The position numbers and the translations under genes are program-made. From the NCBI GenBank assembly GCA_905215205.1, contig CAJMPK010000018.1:1-17480 (forward strand): 17,480 bases of DNA, in the 5' to 3' direction. The notes beneath the pieces are model-generated. The model ran no database searches and had not been told where the DNA came from. It saw nothing but the letters and a program-made list of their open reading frames with translations. This DNA comes from an uncultured bacterium. Lineage in GTDB: Bacteria; Actinomycetota; Coriobacteriia; Coriobacteriales; Coriobacteriaceae. Positions within the stretch are counted from its first letter, which is position 1. Each line of letters opens with the position of its first letter. Shown here piece by piece: positions 1-6,766 of this stretch.

Positions 1-2
1 CG

Positions 3-866
3 ATTGAGGTCCGCACTGTTGACGCAAACGGTTTTTCGTTTTTGCTTGCAAGCTTGCCTACTGGCGTCGGGCTTCCCGAGGCTAAGAGGGTCTATAGTCA
101 GCTAGCCTTGCGTGCGGAGACTCCTGTTGTCGTTTCGTTTCCTGATGCCGATGCACGTCAGCGCAAAGCATTGGTCGCACAAGGGATTCCCTTTGTCTGT
201 CCCGGTAGACAGGCTTTTCTTCCATTTATGGGCACAGCTTGCACGGAGAGGGGCGGTGCCCGGTTTCGTAATCACGCGACCAAGATGTCACCCAACGCGC
301 AGGCTGCCGCAATCTGGGGAGCAGCCCAGGAGCCATATCGCCCCTATGACCTTTGTCGTGCGCTTGGGATCTCGGCAAGCCGTGCGAGTGAGGCCATAAC
401 CGAGCTTGTCGACAGGGGACTCGCGAGGCGCGAGCGTCGCGAGCGACGTGTCGTCGTGTTCCCTGTTGCCGTTGATCTTCTGCTCAGTGAGCACATGGCA
501 GAGCTCTCCTCGCCTGTCTCGAAGGTTATTTTTGCAAGGAAGGCACCACAGGTCGACCGCCTCGCTGACGCTGGGGAGGCGGCGCTCGCTGCACGTTCGA
601 TGCTCGCTGCGCCGGGTATGGAACAAAAGGCCGTCTTAAGAAGTGCATGGCGTCAACTGAGCGACCTCGAAGTCGCAGACGGGGAGTTGCCGGATAACGA
701 GACGGCGATGATCCAAGTGTGGCGCTATGCACCCGTGTTTGCCGACTCCTCCCGTGTCGACGACATTTCGCTTGCGCTATCTTTGGCGGCAATCGACGAT
801 GAGCGAATTCAGCTCGAAGTCGATCGCATGTTTGGAAAGGAATATCCATGGCAAGAAGCGCTGTAG
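3..866 (+). CDS. Winged-helix protein, AbiEi-like antitoxin/regulator (5' partial)
   Basis: The reading frame is open from the first bases, so the start lies outside the window. The in-frame TTG at 42 has no ribosome binding site and I do not take it as the start. About 287 residues are visible. The middle part, counted from that TTG at about residues 83-150, reads as a winged helix-turn-helix (PYDLCRALGISASRASEAIT, then ELVDRGLARR and a basic wing). Before it is an IPFVCPGRQAFLPF segment, which I associate with MarR-like proteins partnered with nucleotidyltransferases. The C-terminal region is helical and ends YPWQEAL. Its stop lies 19 bases inside the next gene, so the two are co-translated. 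By analogy with AbiE-type systems the DNA-binding partner would be the antitoxin and autorepressor. The pair is clear; the antitoxin role is inferred. Confidence 0.72.
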   Translation: MEVRTVDANGFSFLLASLPTGVGLPEAKRVYSQLALRAETPVVVSFPDADARQRKALVAQGIPFVCPGRQAFLPFMGTACTERGGARFRNHATKMSPNAQAAAIWGAAQEPYRPYDLCRALGISASRASEAITELVDRGLARRERRERRVVVFPVAVDLLLSEHMAELSSPVSKVIFARKAPQVDRLADAGEAALAARSMLAAPGMEQKAVLRSAWRQLSDLEVADGELPDNETAMIQVWRYAPVFADSSRVDDISLALSLAAIDDERIQLEVDRMFGKEYPWQEAL

Positions 867-1621
867 AAGGTCTCCAAGAATTTCAGCAGCATATGCAAGA
901 AGCTGCAGGATCGTATGCCCTTATCGGCGGCACGGCATGCGACATTTTGCTCGCGGAGGCGGGACTTCCGTTTAGGGCGACTCACGATTTTGATGTGGTA
1001 ATTGTCGCCGATGACCGGTTGCCTCAGACGGCAGAAGCTATATGGACTTTGGTGCGTGATGGCGGTTACCGCTGCGGCTGGGGCGAAGGCAAAGGCTCAT
1101 GTTTTTATCGGTTTACAGAGCCTAAGAGGCCGGGTTACCCCCATATGATCGAGCTCTTCGCGAAGTGCCCCGACTTTCTAAAGGGTCGTGAGGGGATTGA
1201 TGTGGCACCAATTCACGTTGATGAAAACGTAAGCAGTCTTTCGGCAATTTTGTTGGACGATGCTTACTACAGCTTGTTCCTTCAGGGAATTCGGACCGTA
1301 GACGGCGTTTCGGTCCTAGGTACGGAATACATTGTCCCGTTCAAAGCGAAGGCGTATCTCGACCTAAAAGCTAGAAGGGAAGCGGGGGAGAACGTTGATT
1401 CGAGGAAGGTAAAAAAGCATAAACGCGATGCGCTGAGGCTTGCTCAGCTGCTTGGCGAGTCGGAAGGTGTCGACCTGGGCGGAGAACTGAAGGACGATAT
1501 GCTTGCGTTTGTTAAAGATTGCGAGGTGGGCGACGTCAATCTGAAACAGATTGGGGTTGCGGGCGTAACGATGGTGCAGTTGCTCGAGACGATGAAAGCA
1601 ACATATGGCTTGATTGGTTGA
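848..1621 (+). CDS. AbiEii-like nucleotidyltransferase, probable toxin
   Basis: This 257-residue protein has the nucleotidyltransferase-fold signature: GG at residues 27-28 (LIGGTA), an acidic DFD pair at 47-49 (HDFDVVI), and a third acid candidate at E102 (MIELF). Further on, KAKAYLDLKARR (about 167-177) and KKHKRDALRLAQLL (about 189-202) resemble conserved helices of AbiEii/AbiGii-type proteins. In characterised members such enzymes add nucleotides to tRNA or another acceptor and stop growth; the substrate here is unknown. The ATG at 848 follows GGAAAGG with good spacing and overlaps the upstream gene by 19 bases, as in toxin-antitoxin operons. It could instead be a non-toxic metabolic nucleotidyltransferase, but the pairing with a winged-helix gene favours a type IV-like module. 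Confidence 0.72.
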   Translation: MARSAVEGLQEFQQHMQEAAGSYALIGGTACDILLAEAGLPFRATHDFDVVIVADDRLPQTAEAIWTLVRDGGYRCGWGEGKGSCFYRFTEPKRPGYPHMIELFAKCPDFLKGREGIDVAPIHVDENVSSLSAILLDDAYYSLFLQGIRTVDGVSVLGTEYIVPFKAKAYLDLKARREAGENVDSRKVKKHKRDALRLAQLLGESEGVDLGGELKDDMLAFVKDCEVGDVNLKQIGVAGVTMVQLLETMKATYGLIG

Positions 1622-1636
1622 GTGGGGTTACGTGGC

Positions 1637-1667
1637 CCGGACGGTGCAGTCTAGCTGCGTTGTCCGG
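1637..1667 (+). other. Stem-loop after the nucleotidyltransferase gene
   Basis: CCGGAC (1637-1642) pairs with GTCCGG (1662-1667), and inside it GCAG (1646-1649) pairs with CTGC (1655-1658), with a 3x3 internal loop between them. No run of T follows, so it is not a convincing intrinsic terminator. It may protect the 3' end of the upstream transcript or assist termination before the sortase gene. Confidence 0.35.
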
Positions 1668-1702
1668 CGTGGAAGCTCGCTAATCGGCTATTATTTGTTT
1701 AG

Positions 1703-1716
1703 ACAACTTGAGTTGT
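1703..1716. promoter_or_regulatory. Short dyad upstream of the sortase gene
   Basis: ACAACT (1703-1708) and AGTTGT (1711-1716) form a perfect 6-bp inverted repeat around TG, just before the GAGGAG ribosome binding site (1718-1723) of the sortase gene. TATTAT at 1689-1694 could be a -10 element, but no -35 sits at normal spacing. The dyad could be an operator or a small RNA hairpin near the ribosome binding site. A chance match cannot be excluded. Confidence 0.25.
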
Positions 1717-1732
1717 AGAGGAGTGACCGGCG

Positions 1733-2671
1733 ATGGTGCAGGGCGCCAAACATATGAAGAGCAGTAACGCCGCGGCCAACGGTGGCTCAGGCCCCCAGTC
1801 CAAACCTCAACCAAAGCCCAAGCGCCGTCGCAAGCGGCTGCCGCGCTGGGCCGACCGGCTCATCACCATCGTCATCATCCTTATCGGCGTGGGCCTTATG
1901 ACCTGGCCGTGGATCTTGGACCGGCTCGAGGCCTCGGGCGTGTTCAACCAGATCAGCACCGTGTCCAGCACCGTGGACGCGCTCTCTGAAGAGGAGCGCG
2001 AGCGCATCCTGCTCCAGGCTCGCTCCTTTAACGAGCAACTGGCGGGCGAGGCCACCGAGCTTCCCACCGACCAGATTGAGCCCTACGCTCAGCAGCTCAT
2101 CTTTGACCGTGACCCCATGATGAGCTGGGTCGAGATCCCCTCCATCGACGTGAGCATGCCCATTTACCACGGCACGAGCGAAGAAGTCCTTATGGCGGGC
2201 GTCGGCCACCTGGAGGGCACGAGCCTGCCGGTGGGCGGCACCTCGACGCATTGCGTGCTCACCGCGCACTCGGGCATGCGCAACCTGAGCATGTTCGATG
2301 ACATCCACTCGCTGGAACCCGGCGACCTGGTGCTGCTGCACACCATGAACAAGACGCTCGCCTACAAGATGGTGGACTCCGAGGTCGTGCTGCCCGAGGA
2401 GATGGAGTCGCTGACCATCGAGCCGGGCGCCGACAAGGTAACGCTCGTCACCTGCACGCCCTATGGCGTGAACGACCATCGCCTGCTGGTGCATTGCGTG
2501 CGCACCAAGTACAACAAAAAGGACGTCGACAAGCAAAAGTCGCTGGCCGGTCGCCACTGGGGCAAGCGCGAGTTTGCCGTGCTCATTGTGGTCGTGGCCA
2601 TTGTGCTGTTGCTGCTGGACATCGTGATCCACGCGGTCCGCAAGCGCCGCAAGGGCAAGGCCTCGGCATAG
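1733..2671 (+). CDS. Class C sortase
   Basis: This 312-residue membrane transpeptidase is of the kind that joins pilin subunits or anchors LPXTG-type proteins to the cell surface. The N-terminus is basic and rich in Pro, Lys and Arg (about residues 20-38), followed by a transmembrane segment (about 43-60). The sortase barrel spans about 130-258. The catalytic residues are visible: H179 in TAHSG, C241 in TLVTCTPYG and R250 in NDHRLLV. A second transmembrane helix (about 281-300) followed by a basic tail marks class C. A DP-containing segment (RDPMMSW, 126-132) sits where class C enzymes carry their lid, but it is not a classical DPF/DPW lid. GAGGAG precedes the ATG at 1733; an alternative ATG lies at 1754. 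No pilin or LPXTG protein is present in the window, so the substrate must be encoded elsewhere. Confidence 0.93.
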   Translation: MVQGAKHMKSSNAAANGGSGPQSKPQPKPKRRRKRLPRWADRLITIVIILIGVGLMTWPWILDRLEASGVFNQISTVSSTVDALSEEERERILLQARSFNEQLAGEATELPTDQIEPYAQQLIFDRDPMMSWVEIPSIDVSMPIYHGTSEEVLMAGVGHLEGTSLPVGGTSTHCVLTAHSGMRNLSMFDDIHSLEPGDLVLLHTMNKTLAYKMVDSEVVLPEEMESLTIEPGADKVTLVTCTPYGVNDHRLLVHCVRTKYNKKDVDKQKSLAGRHWGKREFAVLIVVVAIVLLLLDIVIHAVRKRRKGKASA

Positions 2672-2683
2672 GGCTCGTTCAGA

Positions 2684-2718
2684 ACCACCACAATGGGGAC
2701 AGACACCTTTGTGGTGGT
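2684..2718. repeat. Hairpin A (REP-like) after the sortase gene
   Basis: ACCACCACAA (2684-2693) is perfectly complementary to TTGTGGTGGT (2709-2718) around a 15-base loop containing GGGGACAGACACC. It lies 12 bases after the sortase stop codon. There is no T-run, so it is unlikely to be a simple terminator. The loop resembles GGGACAGACACC-type REP sequences I have met in other bacterial genomes; that is from memory and unverified. It begins the 344-base stretch 2672-3015, which holds this hairpin, hairpin B, a 21-bp tandem repeat, and the gatC promoter region, with no credible gene. Confidence 0.6.
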
Positions 2719-2728
2719 CGGGGCTTCC

Positions 2729-2793
2729 AAACCATCACAACATTCGATGAAAATCTCGATTTTGGCGAAAAGCGTCGAATGTTGTGATGGTTT
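2729..2793. repeat. Hairpin B, 19-bp perfect inverted repeat
   Basis: The arms 2729-2747 and 2775-2793 are exact reverse complements over 19 bases. The 27-base loop contains a nested repeat (AAAATC 2750-2755 with GATTTT 2758-2763). The arm shares an ACCAYCACAA core with hairpin A, so the two may be diverged members of one family. The right arm runs directly into the 21-bp tandem repeat. Possible roles are a dispersed repeat, an mRNA stabiliser or a protein-binding site. No open reading frame here is credible. Confidence 0.7.
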
Positions 2794-2892
2794 TCGTTGT
2801 GGGCGGGACGGTTTTCGTTGTGGACGCGACGGTTTTCGCTGCGGGCAGTACGGCTTTCGCTATGGACGGTGCGGTTTCGCTGTAGAATCGCC
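2789..2892. repeat. 21-bp tandem repeat, about five units
   Basis: Units begin at 2789, 2810, 2831, 2852 and 2873, each opening with GGTTTTCG or a one-base variant and followed by a T/C-TG-TGG-C-like core. The first two units differ at only two or three positions. Divergence grows rightwards, and the last unit has lost one T. Because 21 is a multiple of three, the array stays open in several frames and produces artificial heptapeptide repeats. I see no ribosome binding site or homology supporting translation. It looks like a minisatellite that arose from the right end of hairpin B. Confidence 0.75.
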
Positions 2893-2974
2893 AGCCCGCA
2901 GCCTGCCAACCGCCGCCCTCGTTACGTTTTCGCTGCATTTAGGTAAAGCGCCTGCTCCAAGCGGCGTTGCCTTG

Positions 2975-2980
2975 TATACT
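2975..2980 (+). promoter_or_regulatory. Candidate -10 element for the gatCAB operon
   Basis: TATACT at 2975-2980 is a good sigma-70 -10 match, 35 bases before the gatC start. The base stretch at the matching -35 distance (CTGCTC, 2952-2957) is weak. This is the only promoter-like element in the region that fits the conserved operon start. Confidence 0.45.
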
Positions 2981-3015
2981 AGAGCGGTTTATCTGTTATG
3001 CGGAAGGGAGCGCCT

Positions 3016-3327
3016 ATGGCACTCAGCGAGAAAGACGTGCGCGGCATCGCCGAGTACGCAAAGATCGCACTGACCGATGACGAGCTCACCCAGATGACGT
3101 CCTACATGAACGACGCCGTCCAGATGCTCGAGCCCGTCCTGCAATATGACTTGCCCGACGTGGAGCCCACGTTCCATCCCATCGGAAGCCTGTCCAACGT
3201 GATGGGCGATGACCTGCGCGAGCCCGAGCGCGACCTGCCGCTCGACGTCGCGCTCGAAAACGCCGGCAGCGCGCGCGACCGCTACTTCCGCGTGCCGTCC
3301 ATTTTGGGAGAGGGGGAGAGCGAGTAA
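3016..3327 (+). CDS. gatC: Asp/Glu-tRNA amidotransferase subunit C
   Basis: GatC is the small stabilising subunit that wraps GatA and GatB in the heterotrimer converting Glu-tRNA(Gln), and usually Asp-tRNA(Asn), to the amidated forms. The 103-residue product has the expected length and shows the family pattern: MALSEKDVRGIAEYAKIAL at the start, DVEPTFHP near 47-54, and a C-terminal ARDRYFRVPSI. I chose the ATG at 3016 because GGAAGGGAG (3002-3010) lies at ideal distance and the protein starts as usual; an in-frame ATG at 2998 would add six residues and lacks a good ribosome binding site. Its stop overlaps the gatA start (TAATG). Confidence 0.95.
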   Translation: MALSEKDVRGIAEYAKIALTDDELTQMTSYMNDAVQMLEPVLQYDLPDVEPTFHPIGSLSNVMGDDLREPERDLPLDVALENAGSARDRYFRVPSILGEGESE

Positions 3328-4841
3328 TGGCGCAGAGCTTCGATTCCCTTACCGCCGCCCAGATCGCCGCGGGCGTTGCCGCCGGCGACTTTACCGCTAC
3401 CGAGGTGGCCCAGGCCTCCCTTGCCGCCATCGAGGCGCGCGAGGGCGGGGTCCAGGCATTCCTGCAGGTGGCGCCCGAGCTCGCGCTCGAGGCCGCTGCG
3501 CGCGTGGATGCCGACCGTGCCGCAGGCAAGCCGCTGCCCCCGCTCGCGGGCGTGCCGCTGGCCATCAAGGACAACATGAACCTCGTGGGTACGCGCACCA
3601 CCTGCGCTTCCCGCATGCTCGGGGACTACCAGAGCGTCTACACCGCCACCTGCGTCCAGCGCATGCTCGATGCCGGCTGCCTGCCCATGGGCAAGGCCAA
3701 CATGGACGAGTTTGCCTTTGGCAGCTCCACCGAGAGCTCTGCCTTCCACCGCACCAACAACCCTTGGGATACCGAACGCGTGCCCGGTGGCTCTTCGGGC
3801 GGCTCCGCTGCCGCCGTCGCCGCGGGCGAAGTCGCGCTCTCGCTGGGCTCGGACACCGGCGGCTCCATTCGCCAGCCGGCATCGCTGTGCGGCGTGGTGG
3901 GCTTTAAGCCCACGTATGGCGCCGTGAGCCGTTACGGCGTGGTTGCCTTTGGCTCGTCGCTCGACCAGGTGGGCCCCTTTGGCCGCACGGTCGAGGATGT
4001 CGCGCTGGCCATGAACGCGCTTACCGGCGCGGGCCATGATCCGTACGACTGCACCAGCCAGGATTGCGCCGTCGACTTTACCGAGCATCTCAACGACAGC
4101 ATCGAGGGCAAGCGCGTGGGCATTATCCCTGCGTTTATGGAGGCCGAGGGCCTGACGCCCGAGGTCAAGGCCGCTGTTCAGCGCGCCGCCCAGGAGCTGC
4201 AGAACCAGGGTGCCGAGCTGGTCGAGGTCGACCTGCCGCACCTGGACGCCGCCATCGCCGCCTACTACGTCATCGGCCCGGCCGAGGCGTTCTCCAACCT
4301 GGCCCGCTTCGACGGCATTCGCTACGGCTATCAGGAGGAGGGCTGCGCCAACCTGTCCGACCAGAGCTCGCTGTCGCGTGCCCACGGCTTTGGCGCCGAG
4401 GCCAAGCGCCGTCAGATGCTCGGTGCCTACCTGCTGAGCTCGGGCGTGTACGACAAGTACTACTACGCTGCGCAAAAGGCCCGCACGCTCATCACGCAGG
4501 ACTACGACGCCGCGTATGCCAAGGTGGACACCATCCTCATGCCCGCCTCGCCGCGCACGGCCTTTAAGTTTGGCGAGATCAGCGACCCCACGCAGATGTA
4601 CCTCTCCGACCTGTACACTATCTCGCTTAACATCTGCGGCAACGGCGGCATCTCGGTGCCGCTGGGCCTGGGCGAGGATACTCAGCTGCCCGTTTCTGCC
4701 CAGCTGGTTGGTCCGGCCTTTAAGGACCGTCAGCTGCTCACGTTTGCCCGCGCCCTGGAGCGCGGCTTTGCCGATGCCGCCACGGGTGCGCCCGCGCTTT
4801 CCGTCGCGCCCGATTTTGCCGGGAAGGGAGGCGAGCTGTAA
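3327..4841 (+). CDS. gatA: Asp/Glu-tRNA amidotransferase subunit A (glutamine amidase)
   Basis: GatA hydrolyses glutamine and delivers ammonia through a channel to GatB. The 504-residue protein has the full amidase signature: catalytic Lys81 in AIKDNM, cis-Ser156 in GGSSGGS (154-160) and nucleophile Ser180 in DTGGSIRQP. The spacing between these residues (75 and 24) is that of known GatA enzymes. GFKPTYGAVSRYG follows, as expected. The ATG overlaps the gatC stop by one base (TAATG), with a purine-rich ribosome binding site (GGGAGAGGGGGAGAG) inside the end of gatC. This implies translational coupling and fixed stoichiometry. Nothing looks damaged. Confidence 0.97.
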   Translation: MAQSFDSLTAAQIAAGVAAGDFTATEVAQASLAAIEAREGGVQAFLQVAPELALEAAARVDADRAAGKPLPPLAGVPLAIKDNMNLVGTRTTCASRMLGDYQSVYTATCVQRMLDAGCLPMGKANMDEFAFGSSTESSAFHRTNNPWDTERVPGGSSGGSAAAVAAGEVALSLGSDTGGSIRQPASLCGVVGFKPTYGAVSRYGVVAFGSSLDQVGPFGRTVEDVALAMNALTGAGHDPYDCTSQDCAVDFTEHLNDSIEGKRVGIIPAFMEAEGLTPEVKAAVQRAAQELQNQGAELVEVDLPHLDAAIAAYYVIGPAEAFSNLARFDGIRYGYQEEGCANLSDQSSLSRAHGFGAEAKRRQMLGAYLLSSGVYDKYYYAAQKARTLITQDYDAAYAKVDTILMPASPRTAFKFGEISDPTQMYLSDLYTISLNICGNGGISVPLGLGEDTQLPVSAQLVGPAFKDRQLLTFARALERGFADAATGAPALSVAPDFAGKGGEL

Positions 4842-6517
4842 TGAAGGAGCTTTCCGAGGTCCTGCAGGATTGGGAGGCCGTGATCGGCCTGGAGATCCAT
4901 ACCGAGCTCACCGCACTCGATACCAAGATGTTCTGCAACTGCAAGCTCAGCCATGATGACGAGCCCAACGCCAACGTGTGCCCGGTGTGCCTGGGCCTGC
5001 CCGGCGCCCTCCCGGTGCCCAACAAGCGCGCCATCGAGAGCATCGTCAAGGCCGGTCTTGCCACCAACTGCGAGATCCAGCGCCACTCGATGTTCTACCG
5101 CAAGCACTACTTCTATCCCGACATGGCCAAGAACTTCCAGACCACGCAAGGCCCGGTCGCCTTTGCCATGTACGGCCATCTTGATCTGGACGTGACCGGC
5201 CGCGGTGCCGCTGAGCGCCCAGACTGCGCGTTTGGCGAGGCCGAGGCTCAGAGCCTGGCGAGCGCCTCGGCCAATGCCGAGGGCCTGTCCACGTCCATGA
5301 CGTCGACCATGCGCGAGGGCAACCAGCGCGCCGGCCACCTGGCCAGTTATGACGCGTCCAACCTGCAGATGCCCGAGCGTCGCGAGGACGGTTCCTACAC
5401 GGTGCCCATTCGCATCCTGCGCATCCACATGGAGGAGGACGCCGCCAAGATGGTCCACGTGGGCGGCGCCGAGGGCCGCATTACCGCCGCGGCCGAGTCG
5501 CTCGTCGACTACAACCGCTGCGGCACGCCTTTGATTGAGCTCGTCACCGAGCCCGACTTGCGCACGCCCGAGGAGGCTCGTCTGTTTATGGAGAAGCTCC
5601 GCCGCATCTTTGTGACGCTGGGCATTTCGGACTGCTCCATGGAGAAGGGTTCCATGCGCTGCGACGGTAACGTGTCGCTGCGCCGCCGCGGCGAGACCAA
5701 GCTGGGCACCAAGACCGAGCTCAAGAACCTCAACTCGTTCAAGAGCCTGCACGATGGCCTTGCCTACGAGATCTGCCGCCAGGCCGAGGTACTCGAGGAG
5801 GGCGGCATCATCTATCAGGAGACCCGCCACTGGGAGCCCAGTCGCAAGCGCACCGTGGTCATGCGTGTGAAGGAGACGGCCGACGACTATCGCCTGTTCC
5901 CCGACCCCGACCTGGCGCCGTTCGATTTGGACGACGAGTTCATCGACCGCTGCCGTGGCGAGATCCCCGAGCTGCCCGATGCCAAGCGCGCTCGTTTTGA
6001 AGCCGACTTTGGCATTAAGACGGCCGACGCCGAGCAGATCGCCGGCGATCCGGAGTTTGCCGAGTTTTTTGAGGCCGCCGCTGCCGGTATGGCTGGCAAG
6101 GAGGCCCAGACGGTCACAAACCTGCTGGTGAACGAGATGATCGCCTACCTTAAGGGCGCGGGCGTGTCGTTGACCGAGTCCGGTATCGCGCCGGCTCAGG
6201 TAGCAGCCCTTGCCAAGCTGCTGGCGACCGATGCCATCAGCTCCAACCAGGCTCACGAGGTCTTTGAGGCCATGGCCCAGACCGGCGACGACCCCAACAA
6301 GATCGTCGACGAGCGCGGTATGCGTCAGGTGAGCGATGCCGGCGCGCTGCAGCCGATTGTGGACGAGGTGCTGACAAACTGTGCCGATCAGGCGCAGCAG
6401 TACCGCGACGGCAACCAGAAGGTTATCGGCTTTTTGGTGGGCCAGTGCATGAAGGCGAGCCGCGGCAAGGGCAACCCGAAGCTCTTCAACGAGTTGCTGA
6501 GAACGTCGCTCTCGTAA
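4841..6517 (+). CDS. gatB: Asp/Glu-tRNA amidotransferase subunit B, with an internal insertion
   Basis: GatB binds the misacylated tRNA, activates the side-chain carboxylate with ATP and accepts ammonia from GatA. Motifs include VIGLEIHTEL (14-23), a probable zinc site with C32, C34, C47 and C50 (MFCNC ... NVCPVC), RKHYFYPD (87-94), HMEED (196-200) and a tail domain ending GKGNPKLFNELLRTSLS. The product is 558 residues, against roughly 475-500 for most GatB proteins from memory. The excess lies between the YPD motif and HMEED, as an Ala/Ser/Glu-rich insertion of about 65 residues (roughly 115-185). The ATG overlaps the gatA stop (TAATG). The insertion has no stop or frameshift signs and is probably a lineage feature. 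Confidence 0.96.
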   Translation: MKELSEVLQDWEAVIGLEIHTELTALDTKMFCNCKLSHDDEPNANVCPVCLGLPGALPVPNKRAIESIVKAGLATNCEIQRHSMFYRKHYFYPDMAKNFQTTQGPVAFAMYGHLDLDVTGRGAAERPDCAFGEAEAQSLASASANAEGLSTSMTSTMREGNQRAGHLASYDASNLQMPERREDGSYTVPIRILRIHMEEDAAKMVHVGGAEGRITAAAESLVDYNRCGTPLIELVTEPDLRTPEEARLFMEKLRRIFVTLGISDCSMEKGSMRCDGNVSLRRRGETKLGTKTELKNLNSFKSLHDGLAYEICRQAEVLEEGGIIYQETRHWEPSRKRTVVMRVKETADDYRLFPDPDLAPFDLDDEFIDRCRGEIPELPDAKRARFEADFGIKTADAEQIAGDPEFAEFFEAAAAGMAGKEAQTVTNLLVNEMIAYLKGAGVSLTESGIAPAQVAALAKLLATDAISSNQAHEVFEAMAQTGDDPNKIVDERGMRQVSDAGALQPIVDEVLTNCADQAQQYRDGNQKVIGFLVGQCMKASRGKGNPKLFNELLRTSLS

Positions 6518-6520
6518 GCG

Positions 6521-6656
6521 GGAACCGAGGGGCCGGGCGCAGGGCCTTGCCTCTCAATTTCGGACAGTCCTGACTCACGACGGAGGCGCCACTGGCGCCT
6601 CCTGTTCGTGCGGAACTCATTGAGAGACAAGGCCCTGCGCCCGGCCCCTCGGTTCC
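6521..6656. repeat. Large perfect inverted repeat (29+8 bp arms) after gatB
   Basis: Bases 6521-6549 and 6628-6656 are exact reverse complements over 29 bases, beginning GGAACCGAGGGGCCGGGCGC. After one mismatch the pairing continues for 8 bp (CTCTCAAT 6551-6558 with ATTGAGAG 6619-6626). Further in, CACGA (6576-6580) pairs with TCGTG (6606-6610), closing the inner hairpin GGAGGCGCCA-C-TGGCGCCTCC (6582-6602). The whole 136-base block can therefore fold as one long stem. No clear target-site duplication or T-run borders it. It opens the 383-base gene-free stretch 6518-6900, which otherwise holds a terminator, a 27-nt palindrome and a dyad cluster. Confidence 0.85.
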
Positions 6657-6704
6657 GTGACGACTCGGCCGTTCGGGTCAGGCGGGCTGAATGGAATAGA
6701 GTGA

Positions 6705-6733
6705 ATGGGCGCGCCGTTGGCGCGTCCATTTTT
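6705..6733 (+). terminator. Rho-independent terminator (probably of gatCAB)
   Basis: A G/C-rich stem (ATGGGCGCGCC with GGCGCGTCCAT, one G:T pair) closes a GTT loop and is followed by TTTTT within 6729-6733. It is the first convincing intrinsic terminator after gatB. The inner hairpin at 6582-6602 has a similar stem layout and is also followed by a TGCGG-ending segment, but it lacks the T-run. Confidence 0.75.
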
Positions 6734-6739
6734 GTGCGG

Positions 6740-6766
6740 GTGACAAAGGGACTGTCCCTTTGTCAC
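6740..6766. repeat. 27-nt palindromic repeat, copy 1
   Basis: GTGACAAAGGGAC, a central T, then GTCCCTTTGTCAC: 13-bp perfect arms. The same core recurs at 13035-13067 with longer arms. The outermost pairs differ between the copies in a compensating way (G:C here, A:T there), which suggests selection on the fold. This copy sits directly after a terminator and upstream of the ATPase gene. Confidence 0.85.

Noticed and set aside
1787..2632. Long minus-strand frame opposite the sortase gene (281 codons)
   Set aside because: It is a GC-rich shadow, His/Gln/Val-rich with no motif; the plus-strand sortase has full catalytic motifs.
2735..2938. Minus-strand frame with TVPPTTK-like heptads
   Set aside because: It is the complement of the same minisatellite and begins or ends without translation signals.
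2693..3073. Open frame of 126 codons with heptad DGFRCGR repeats across the 21-bp array
   Set aside because: It is produced by the tandem repeat, has no ribosome binding site, starts in the loop of hairpin A and runs into gatC in another frame.
4730..6256. Long minus-strand frame opposite gatB (508 codons)
   Set aside because: Composition is typical of antisense shadow frames in high-GC genes; the plus strand is an intact gatB.
6521..6656. Insertion sequence with terminal inverted repeats
   Set aside because: Only 69 bases separate the paired arms, no transposase is encoded and no target-site duplication is visible.
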